Shown piece after piece: positions 1 to 5,169 of a DNA stretch of 9,252 nucleotides. Each line of letters begins with the position of its first letter. Positions within the stretch are counted from its first letter, which is position 1. Where the stretch lies: assembly GCA_016181905.1 (NCBI GenBank), contig JACOYM010000095.1, positions 1 through 9,252 on the forward strand, written 5' to 3'. A program made the position numbers and the translations under genes. This DNA is from Candidatus Pacearchaeota archaeon (lineage in GTDB: Archaea; Nanobdellota; Nanobdellia; Pacearchaeales; GW2011-AR1). The notes beneath the pieces were generated by a model. It was not told the DNA's origin and searched no databases. It saw only the letters and a program-made list of their open reading frames with translations.

Positions 1-136
1 AATCATTATCAACATCACAGAGAGCTGCGTTTACGCCTGTTGAAAGGCTTGGGCAAGGGGTTGCGCTTGCATATTCTGCATACAAAACTAATAGGAATAA
101 AATAAAAATTCCTGCAATCCTCTTTTTATTAATCAT
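1..136 (-). CDS. Secreted protein of unknown function, N-terminal fragment
   Basis: This open frame begins at an ATG at 136-134 and runs off the left edge after 45 codons, so only the N-terminus is visible. It starts MINKKRIAGIFILFLL and shows a textbook Sec signal peptide: a basic n-region (KKR), a hydrophobic core (residues 8-20) and a small-residue c-region ending A-S-A near residue 25. The predicted mature part begins T-P-C-P-S and soon reaches C-D-V-D-N-D, an acidic stretch reminiscent of a calcium-binding loop, though far too short to assign. The protein is therefore probably exported. It lies on the same strand as the tRNA gene, about 55 bases downstream of it, with its own TATA-like element near 170-180. 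No Shine-Dalgarno is evident. I do not recognise the family. Confidence 0.6.
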   Translation of the reverse strand, partial: MINKKRIAGIFILFLLVLYAEYASATPCPSLSTGVNAALCDVDND

Positions 137-169
137 TTTACAAGATATATTCAATAAATTGAAAGAGAA

Positions 170-180
170 TATTTAAATTT
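170..180 (-). promoter_or_regulatory. TATA-like element for the secreted-protein gene
   Basis: On the minus strand this reads AAATTTAAATA, an archaeal TATA-like box about 38 bases ahead of the ATG at 136. That would give a transcript with a leader of roughly 10-15 nt. It sits just past the tRNA 3' end, so the protein gene need not depend on tRNA transcription. The assignment rests on sequence and spacing only, in an AT-rich background. Confidence 0.35.
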
Positions 181-191
181 ATCTTAACAAG

Positions 192-299
192 TAGGCCTAA
201 GAGGATTCGAACCCCTGTCAACCGGTTTCTCACAAACTCATCCTGTTCGTTGAATTTGCTCGCCGAAGCCGGCTATTCTATCCGCTGAACTATAGGCCC
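192..299 (-). tRNA. tRNA-Arg (anticodon UCG) with a 36-nt intron
   Basis: On the minus strand the sequence folds into a complete cloverleaf. The acceptor stem is GGGCCTA with TAGGCCT (one G-U pair at the end) and the discriminator is A73. The D stem is GTTC/GAAT, the anticodon stem GCCGG/CCGGT, and the T arm AGGGG-TTCGAAT-CCTCT. The anticodon loop is C-T-TCG-G-(intron)-A, with anticodon TCG at 266-264, which decodes CGN arginine codons. The loop is interrupted after position 37, the usual archaeal site. Removing 36 nt gives a 72-nt mature tRNA. No CCA is encoded (the discriminator is followed by CTT), so it must be added enzymatically. A TATA-like box lies about 26 bases upstream (319-331). 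Identity is firm; the exact splice points are inferred from the canonical position. Confidence 0.93.
227..262 (-). other. Candidate tRNA intron (bulge-helix-bulge type)
   Basis: This 36-nt insert lies between tRNA positions 37 and 38. It folds on itself through an 8-bp helix (CAAATTCA with TGAGTTTG, one G-T pair). A 4-bp helix can form between anticodon-loop bases TTCG and the intron's TGAG, with two of four pairs being wobbles, followed by an AAA bulge before the anticodon stem. That leaves about 5 unpaired bases on the 5' side rather than the canonical 3. It therefore looks like a relaxed bulge-helix-bulge substrate for the archaeal splicing endonuclease. The ends are inferred. Confidence 0.75.
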
Positions 300-318
300 A
301 AAAAATAGAAAGAGAAAT

Positions 319-331
319 GTATTTAAAATAC
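319..331. promoter_or_regulatory. Near-palindromic TATA element shared by tRNA-Arg and the permease gene
   Basis: The element GTATTTAAAATAC is almost self-complementary. Its centre (about 326) is roughly 27 bases from the tRNA 5' end (299) on the minus strand and 35 bases from the permease ATG (361) on the plus strand. Both spacings suit an archaeal TATA box, placing one start at the tRNA's first base and the other about 9 nt ahead of the permease codon. It is the only good TATA candidate in the 61-base gap at workable spacing for both genes. Confidence 0.5.
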
Positions 332-351
332 TTTGCTGTGTAAAATAAAAA

Positions 352-355
352 GAGG
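352..355 (+). promoter_or_regulatory. Shine-Dalgarno of the permease gene
   Basis: GAGG sits 5 bases before the ATG at 361, within AAAAAGAGGATAGC. It supports this start and indicates that a short leader is transcribed. Confidence 0.45.
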
Positions 356-360
356 ATAGC

Positions 361-1512
361 ATGATAAATCTAAAATTAATCACAAAGTCAAAAATATTCC
401 CAGCAATAGCAACACTTACAGGCACAATTATTGGGGCGGGCTTTCTCGGAATTCCTTATGTTGTCTCAAAATCCGGTTTTCCTATTGGCTTGTTTTACAT
501 CCTTTTCTTGGGTATCATAATGCTTATTGTAAGGCTTTATCTTGGGGAGGTTATTTTGAGGACAAAAACGAGCCATAACCTGCAGCTTGCAGGTTATGCG
601 CAAAGATATCTTGGCAAGGCAGGCAAATTTCTTATCTTCTTTTCAATGATATTTGGCATCTATTCATCAATTGTCGCCTATCTGATAGGCGAGGGTGAAT
701 CTTTAAGCTTCTTGTTATTCAACAAAACAGGCTATGCTATCTTTTTCGGAATTCTATTCTGGCTTTTAATGTCAATATTAACATACAGGGGGCTGAGGGC
801 ATTGAAGAAGTTTGAGTCTGTCGCCTTGGTTATTGTTATAGGCTTTATTGTCATAATCTCTGCGCTTTTTGCTTCAAGGATAAACATCCAAAACCTCTCG
901 TATATAAATTACAAACATATCTTTCTGCCTTTTGGCGTCATCCTGTATGCCTTTCTCGGCACTGCAGTAATGCCAGAGCTTGAAAGAATGCTGAGAGGAA
1001 AGGAAAAGCTGATGAAAAAAGTTACAATTATAGGCGGCATAATTCCTATTATTGTTTATCTGCTTTTTACAATTGTTGTTGTTGGTGCTTTTTCGCCTGA
1101 TCAAATACCAGAGATTGCCACTCTTGCCCTCGGCAGGATATTTGTCTTTTTCGGCATGGTTACAATGTTTACAGCATTTTTCTCATTGAGCATAGCCTTG
1201 AGGGATATGTACAGGTTTGATTTTAAGCTTGGCAGATTCAAGGGCTGGCTTCTTACAGCAATCATTCCATTGATACTCTTTATTCTTACTGCAAGCTTTA
1301 ATCTCGCAACATTTACAGGAATATTGGGGCTGGCAGGGGGCGTGGCAGGGGGCATAGAAATCACAACAATCCTTTTAATGAACATGAAAGCAAAAAAGCA
1401 GGGCAAAAGAAAGCCAGAATACAGCTTAAAAATAAACTGGCCTATCATAATCTCGCTTTCAATTCTATTTATATTGGGAATTGTGTATGAGGTTTGGAAA
1501 TTCATTTATTGA
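361..1512 (+). CDS. Amino acid permease, AAAP (aromatic/hydroxy amino acid permease-like) family
   Basis: This 383-residue integral membrane protein has about 11 hydrophobic segments, roughly at residues 14-36, 42-62, 88-110, 122-143, 153-172, 186-205, 221-243, 258-280, 297-315, 317-342 and 362-381. The first carries the family signature G-T-I-I-G-A-G-F-L-G-I-P-Y, the broken first helix of LeuT-fold amino acid transporters. The sixth carries Y-A-F-L-G-T-A-V-M-P-E-L, also typical. Length and topology match AAAP and Trp/Tyr permeases (about 380-410 residues, 11 TM). It most likely imports an amino acid using a proton or sodium gradient; the substrate cannot be read from sequence. The ATG is preceded by GAGG at good spacing. 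It converges with fic across a hairpin. The gene holds an 11-bp perfect inverted repeat (574-598) and a G-rich 12-bp tandem duplication (1331-1354) encoding A-G-G-V-A-G-G-I. Confidence 0.85.
   Translation: MINLKLITKSKIFPAIATLTGTIIGAGFLGIPYVVSKSGFPIGLFYILFLGIIMLIVRLYLGEVILRTKTSHNLQLAGYAQRYLGKAGKFLIFFSMIFGIYSSIVAYLIGEGESLSFLLFNKTGYAIFFGILFWLLMSILTYRGLRALKKFESVALVIVIGFIVIISALFASRINIQNLSYINYKHIFLPFGVILYAFLGTAVMPELERMLRGKEKLMKKVTIIGGIIPIIVYLLFTIVVVGAFSPDQIPEIATLALGRIFVFFGMVTMFTAFFSLSIALRDMYRFDFKLGRFKGWLLTAIIPLILFILTASFNLATFTGILGLAGGVAGGIEITTILLMNMKAKKQGKRKPEYSLKINWPIIISLSILFILGIVYEVWKFIY
574..598. repeat. Perfect 11-bp inverted repeat inside the permease gene
   Basis: CATAACCTGCA (574-584) and its exact complement TGCAGGTTATG (588-598) are separated by GCT. 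It lies in codons for H-N-L-Q-L-A-G-Y-A between the second and third membrane segments. The mRNA or single-stranded DNA could form a tight hairpin. No function is known. Confidence 0.6.
1331..1354 (+). repeat. G-rich 12-bp tandem duplication in the permease gene
   Basis: TGGCAGGGGGCG is followed directly by TGGCAGGGGGCA, in frame, encoding consecutive A-G-G-V and A-G-G-I units in the tenth membrane segment. With GGGG just upstream, this is the most G-dense stretch I noticed in an AT-rich window. Confidence 0.6.
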
Positions 1513-1573
1513 TGCATCTTTGAATATATCCGGCTTATTTAAGCAACCTCAATAAAATCTCTCTTGAAATTCC

Positions 1574-1599
1574 AAAATCAGCCAAAAATGGCTGATTTT
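1574..1599. terminator. Hairpin between convergent permease and fic genes, likely bidirectional terminator
   Basis: AAAATCAGCC (1574-1583) pairs perfectly with GGCTGATTTT (1590-1599) around AAAAAT; an extra A-T pair could tighten the loop to four bases. The 93-base gap between two converging stop codons holds nothing else. On the plus strand the stem runs into TTTTCTTTATTT. The stem ends in T-runs on both strands, so it could end both transcripts. Archaeal termination depends mainly on T-runs, so the contribution of the hairpin is inference. Confidence 0.6.
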
Positions 1600-1605
1600 C
1601 TTTAT

Positions 1606-2463
1606 TTAGTGACTGGCAATTCTCTTTTTATGAACAGAGATGTATCTCCTTAAAAAGTAATCAACAAATTTTTCCTCGTCTTTCTGCAATGCTTTATAAT
1701 ATGACCTTCTTTTTTTATATTCAATTATTAACATAGGACATTTGTTATGCCATAAGATATAATTCATTATTAGCCTTCCAATCCTTCCATTGCCATCTCC
1801 AAAAGGATGTATTTTTTCAAATTTATAATGAGCCCTGGCCGCCAGCTCAGCAGGATTTAGTTTTTCTTTATTTGTAAATCTAATGAACTGGTTCATTAAT
1901 CCTTCAACATCCTGCCAGTCCGGTGCAGTATATTCGCCAACCCTGACAAGATAGTCTCTAAATCTCCCAGCTATATCCTCTTTTGTTTGCTCAAAAATTT
2001 CTTTATGCCATCTCAATAAAAGAGTTTTAGATAGTTTTTCTTTTTTGTCAAGAATTTTTAGAAATAATTTAGAGTGTGCTTCTGTTTCTTTAATGTCTTT
2101 TATAGGCTTGTTTACAGCTATTTTGTCATGAATAATCTCCCTCGCTTCTTCCAAGGTTATTGTTGAGCCCTCAATAGCATTGCTATTATAAGTAAAGGCA
2201 ATCGCTATCTCTTCCTTCTCTTTTTCTTTTACTGATTCAGGAATTTTTCCCCATTCTTCCTGAAAACTTTCTTTTATTCTCTCTAATTTTTCATAGAGTT
2301 CTTTTTTTGATTCATGCCTCAGTTTTTCTTTAATTTCTTCTATATTCTCTGGAATTTCTTTCCCAAGATATGCCTCTTTTGTTACAACCTTCTTTCCTTT
2401 TCTGAATGAATGCTGCAAATAGAAATATTCCTCATTTCCTTTTTTCCTTTTTATGACTCTCAT
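1606..2463 (-). CDS. Fic-domain adenylyltransferase (class II, self-inhibited)
   Basis: This 285-residue Fic-family enzyme typically transfers AMP (sometimes another nucleotide or phosphate group) from a nucleotide to a hydroxyl on a target protein. The catalytic motif is intact at residues 219-230, H-P-F-G-D-G-N-G-R-I-G-R, with catalytic His219 and the nucleotide-binding loop complete. An inhibitory motif S-N-A-I-E-G fits [S/T]xxxE[G/N] at residues 94-99, N-terminal to the core. That places it in class II, where Glu98 would hold the enzyme off, so no separate antitoxin is needed; none is seen beside it. Residues 13-37 form a lysine-rich Y-x-Y-L...R-x-G-K-K-V...A-Y-L-G segment resembling N-termini of some IS1634/IS4-type transposases. 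Residues 40-90 are charged and probably helical. The target is unknown. It lies 63 bases after gatB on the same strand but has its own TATA box and flanking inverted repeat. Confidence 0.9.
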   Translation of the reverse strand: MRVIKRKKGNEEYFYLQHSFRKGKKVVTKEAYLGKEIPENIEEIKEKLRHESKKELYEKLERIKESFQEEWGKIPESVKEKEKEEIAIAFTYNSNAIEGSTITLEEAREIIHDKIAVNKPIKDIKETEAHSKLFLKILDKKEKLSKTLLLRWHKEIFEQTKEDIAGRFRDYLVRVGEYTAPDWQDVEGLMNQFIRFTNKEKLNPAELAARAHYKFEKIHPFGDGNGRIGRLIMNYILWHNKCPMLIIEYKKRRSYYKALQKDEEKFVDYFLRRYISVHKKRIASH

Positions 2464-2471
2464 AGTTATAT

Positions 2472-2522
2472 TACCATTACAAACTATTTAAATTTATCTT
2501 TTTTGATAAATATGTAATGGTA
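2472..2522. promoter_or_regulatory. Inverted repeat bracketing the fic promoter, candidate operator
   Basis: TACCATTACA (2472-2481) and its perfect complement TGTAATGGTA (2513-2522) flank the fic TATA region. Between them lies a second, nested repeat, ATTTATC-TTTTTT-GATAAAT (2492-2511). The arm centres are 41 bases apart, close to four helical turns, so a dimer or pair of dimers could bind on one face. The proximal arm lies between the TATA box and the start codon, where a bound protein would block transcription. The operator role is inferred. Confidence 0.45.
2485..2493 (-). promoter_or_regulatory. TATA-like box of fic
   Basis: On the minus strand this reads TTTAAATAG, centred about 26 bases before the fic ATG at 2463. 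The spacing predicts a transcript starting at or next to the ATG, i.e. leaderless, which fits the absence of a Shine-Dalgarno. Confidence 0.45.
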
Positions 2523-2526
2523 CTAT

Positions 2527-3879
2527 CTAATCCGCCCTCCTCTGGCTTAATTTCATTATCTCTCCCAATAAGAAATTCAGGGCCTCTTGCTTTCCTTCTT
2601 TTAAATCCAGAATAGCCTGGGGATTTTTTTCTATTGCCTGTTTGCAAATCTTTTCAATCTCCTTCTTGTCTGTTATCCTTCCTGCGCCTTTCAGCTTTTG
2701 TTTTATTGAGAACGAGCTTGGAACAAAGCTGTTTAAAATCTGTTTTGCCTTTAATTCTGTAATCCCTTTATTTTTTACTGCCTCAAGAAGCTCAATAAAA
2801 TGCTCTGGCTTGATATCAACCTCTTCAAGCGTCTTCTTGTTCCAATTCAACACCCTTAACAATTCAACAACAACCCAGGGCAGTGCAAAATCTGCAGGAA
2901 TCTTCTCGCTTACATCCTCAAAGAACTCAACAATCTCTAAATTTTTAGATAATACTTCAGCAGATTTTTTGTCAATTTTGTGCTTCTTGACAAGCTTCTG
3001 CAGTTTCTCCTGGGGAGTTTCAGGCAGCCTTTCCATAATTTCTTTAACAACTTTTCCGCTTATTTTAATTACAGGCAGGTCGGGGTCAGGGATAAACCTG
3101 TAATCTGCAGACTCTTCCTTTTCTCTCATCTTCATTGTCTTTCCGCTCTGCTCGTCAAACCTTCTTGTCTCCCGCAAAGTGCCTTCTTTCTCCTGCCTTG
3201 CAATCTCAAATTCTACTGCCTTCTTTATGTTCTCAATGCTGTTAATATTTTTTATTTCAACCCTTTCTGCTCCTGATTTCTTTCCTATAGAAACATTCAC
3301 ATCAGCTTTGATGCCTGCATTCTTATCAACTGCCTTGATGTATGAAAGCGTAAGAATTAGCTGTTTTAGCCATTCCACAACATCCTCTGCTGAACAAAAA
3401 TCAGGCTCTGTAACAATCTCTGCAAGAGGCAGCCCGCTTCTATTGTAGTCTATGCAGCCAGTTTCAGGATTCCATGAAGCAGGGTCTTCTTCAAGGTGTA
3501 TCTCCCTTATTCTTGCATTTTCAAAAATTCCATTCTCTGCCACAGGCACAGAGTATGCTCCAGAAATTGTGTTCTGGTATCCCTTTGGCAAGTCAGGCCA
3601 GTTGTAATGCTTTCTCTGCCAAACTAAACTTTTTTTCTGCTCTGCCGTATTAACCTTGCACTTCAGCATCAGTGCAATCTGAACTATCTTTTTTATCGCC
3701 TCTGCATTCGGCAGCATTGGCTTTGAGCCCGGATATCCACAGCATATAGGGCACACAAAAGTATTTGGCTTAATGTTTTCTTTTGCTGAGTGGCGAATTG
3801 CCCGACAGCGACAGAAGAGTTTCTCCTTCGTAATTAAGTATCCATGCACCTCCAGTCCAATCTTCACATCTTTTGCCAT
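2527..3879 (-). CDS. gatB: Asp-tRNA(Asn)/Glu-tRNA(Gln) amidotransferase subunit B
   Basis: GatB is the kinase/transamidase subunit of GatCAB: it phosphorylates the misacylated Asp (or Glu) on tRNA and amidates it with ammonia from GatA. The protein opens with the hallmark I-G-L-E-V-H (residues 7-12). Cysteine pairs at 23/25 and 43/46 match the family's zinc site. The cradle continues with W-P-D-L-P-K-G-Y-Q, H-L-E-E-D-P, A-D-V-N-V-S-I and V-E-I-K-N-I-N-S, followed by the helical domain and a YqeY-like tail (I-E-K-N-P-Q-A-I-L-D...). At 450 residues it is a little short of the usual ~475. I chose the ATG at 3879 over an in-frame TTG at 3894: homology starts there, and a TATA-like AATTAAAAATG lies about 26 bases upstream. 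In archaea that also have GatDE, GatCAB normally makes Asn-tRNA(Asn). gatA and gatC are not in this window. It is divergent from gatD and upstream of fic. Confidence 0.92.
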   Translation of the reverse strand: MAKDVKIGLEVHGYLITKEKLFCRCRAIRHSAKENIKPNTFVCPICCGYPGSKPMLPNAEAIKKIVQIALMLKCKVNTAEQKKSLVWQRKHYNWPDLPKGYQNTISGAYSVPVAENGIFENARIREIHLEEDPASWNPETGCIDYNRSGLPLAEIVTEPDFCSAEDVVEWLKQLILTLSYIKAVDKNAGIKADVNVSIGKKSGAERVEIKNINSIENIKKAVEFEIARQEKEGTLRETRRFDEQSGKTMKMREKEESADYRFIPDPDLPVIKISGKVVKEIMERLPETPQEKLQKLVKKHKIDKKSAEVLSKNLEIVEFFEDVSEKIPADFALPWVVVELLRVLNWNKKTLEEVDIKPEHFIELLEAVKNKGITELKAKQILNSFVPSSFSIKQKLKGAGRITDKKEIEKICKQAIEKNPQAILDLKEGKQEALNFLLGEIMKLSQRRAD

Positions 3880-3899
3880 AATCACAATAATCAAATTGC

Positions 3900-3938
3900 A
3901 TTTTTAATTGTTTCTACCTAAAGATAGATTTTTATATC
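3900..3938. promoter_or_regulatory. Divergent promoter region between gatB and gatD
   Basis: For gatD, the box ATTTTTATATC (3928-3938) is centred about 25 bases before its ATG at 3958, predicting a leaderless mRNA. For gatB, AATTAAAAATG on the minus strand (3910-3900) lies about 26 bases before its ATG at 3879. The minus-strand reading of the first box (GATATAAAAAT) is an alternative gatB box that would give a leader of about 30 nt. This arrangement would allow the two amidotransferase units to be controlled together. Confidence 0.45.
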
Positions 3939-3957
3939 TCTTTCGCATCCTCGTTTT

Positions 3958-5121
3958 ATGAAAAAGCAGGTTAAAGCCAATCCAGGAGATTACATCAACA
4001 TAAGGACAACAAAGGAGAATATAGAAGGCACTCTGCTTGAGTCGCATGAGCCAGATATTTTTCTTCTCAAGCTAAAATCCGGCTACAACATCGGCATAAA
4101 AAAAGAGGACATTTATGATATTCGTGTCATCAGAAAATCCAAGCCAGAGGAAAGCTCAGAAAAGGAAAAAGCCGCTGAACTAAAATCAAAAAAAGAGCTC
4201 CCAAACATAGCAATGATAATGACAGGAGGAACAATATCATCAAGATTGGACCCTTTAACAGGAGGGGTTAAATGGCTCACATCTCCTGCTGATTTTTTTA
4301 AGTTTTATCCGGAATTATTTGGTATTGCTAATATCAAAAAACTTGAGATTCCATTTATGATAGCAAGCGAAAATATGTCCTCAAGAGAATGGAAAAAAAT
4401 AGCTAAGGTTGCTGCTGAACTGCTTAATGACCCTGAAATAAAAGGCATAATAATCACACATGGCACAGACACCCTCCACTATACTGCCTCCGCGCTCTCA
4501 TTCTTTCTTAAAAATTTAAACAAGCCAGTTATCCTGACATATTCGCAAAGGTCAACAGACAGGGCATCAAGCGATGCCTCTCTTAATTTGCAGTGTGCTG
4601 CGCAGGCAGCAGTCTCAGACATAGCCGAAGTAATGCTTGTGGGGCATGCCTCAACAAACGATGATTTTTGCTATGCAATGCAAGGCACAAAGGTCAGAAA
4701 GATGCACTCCAGCAGAAGGGACGCCTTTAAATGCATAAACTCAAAACCAATCGCTAAAATATTCCCAGGCAGAATAGAGATACTAAGCCAGTATAACAAA
4801 AGAAATAACAGCAAAGTGAAATTGAATGCTGTATTTGAAGATAAAGTAGCGCTTGTTAAATTTCACCCAGGAATGAATCCTGATATTATAGATTATTATG
4901 CTAAGAACTGCAGGGGCATTGTGATTGAAATGACAGGATTGGGGCATTTAGCGACAAAAGAGGCTTACTATAATCTCCTGCCAAAACTTAAGCAGGCAAT
5001 AAAAAGAGGTCTTGTCATCTGTGCTGCTCCTCAGACTCTATATGGCTGGCTTGACCCTTATGTATACTCCCCAGGAAGAGAGTTGCTGAAAGCAGGAATT
5101 AATAAAGGAAAAAATGCTTGA
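3958..5121 (+). CDS. gatD: Glu-tRNA(Gln) amidotransferase subunit D, C-terminally short
   Basis: GatD is the asparaginase-like subunit of the archaeal GatDE complex; it releases ammonia from glutamine or asparagine and channels it to GatE. Residues 9-58 form the small N-terminal beta domain (G-D-Y-I-N-I-R...S-G-Y-N-I-G-I) that separates GatD from ordinary L-asparaginases. From residue 82 comes the asparaginase domain. Its four catalytic residues are present: Thr92 (M-T-G-G-T), Thr170 and Asp171 (H-G-T-D) and Lys248 (V-R-K-M-H-S-S-R-R-D-A-F), with spacing close to characterised GatD proteins. The linker 61-80 is charged. At 387 residues it is about 40-50 shorter than the usual ~430. It ends A-G-I-N-K-G-K-N-A, where relatives continue into a conserved E-D-M-x-P-E-x-A-L-V-K-L segment. 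gatE follows after 48 bases, as an operon. Confidence 0.93.
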   Translation: MKKQVKANPGDYINIRTTKENIEGTLLESHEPDIFLLKLKSGYNIGIKKEDIYDIRVIRKSKPEESSEKEKAAELKSKKELPNIAMIMTGGTISSRLDPLTGGVKWLTSPADFFKFYPELFGIANIKKLEIPFMIASENMSSREWKKIAKVAAELLNDPEIKGIIITHGTDTLHYTASALSFFLKNLNKPVILTYSQRSTDRASSDASLNLQCAAQAAVSDIAEVMLVGHASTNDDFCYAMQGTKVRKMHSSRRDAFKCINSKPIAKIFPGRIEILSQYNKRNNSKVKLNAVFEDKVALVKFHPGMNPDIIDYYAKNCRGIVIEMTGLGHLATKEAYYNLLPKLKQAIKRGLVICAAPQTLYGWLDPYVYSPGRELLKAGINKGKNA

Positions 5122-5152
5122 AAATTTCAACCATGAGTTAAATCCAAGGCTT

Positions 5153-5161
5153 GGAAAGGAG
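5153..5161 (+). promoter_or_regulatory. Shine-Dalgarno of gatE
   Basis: GGAAAGGAG precedes the gatE ATG at 5170 by 8 bases. It is the clearest ribosome-binding site in the window, as expected for an internal operon gene whose mRNA cannot be leaderless. Confidence 0.65.
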
Positions 5162-5169
5162 TTTATAGA

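Noticed and set aside
1101..1505. 134-codon open frame on the minus strand inside the permease gene
   Set aside because: It lies entirely opposite a convincing membrane transporter, has no promoter or domain, and is explained by the low stop density opposite hydrophobic codons.
2340..2463. Transposase remnant or insertion element at the start of fic
   Set aside because: The transposase-like segment is continuous with an intact Fic protein; there are no terminal repeats, target duplications or transposase catalytic residues.
2492..2511. Nested ATTTATC/GATAAAT hairpin as a gatB terminator
   Set aside because: On the gatB strand its loop is six As and no T-run follows; its place over the fic promoter suits a regulatory role better.
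2642..3103. 153-codon plus-strand frame inside gatB
   Set aside because: It is the opposite-strand shadow of gatB, with a low-complexity Phe/Ser-rich product.
3880..3894. In-frame TTG at 3894 as the gatB start
   Set aside because: The five extra residues are not part of the family core, and the ATG at 3879 has a TATA-like box at leaderless spacing.
3958..5121. Ordinary L-asparaginase
   Set aside because: The N-terminal beta domain, the K-M-H-S-S-R-R-D-A-F segment and the adjacent gatE identify GatD.
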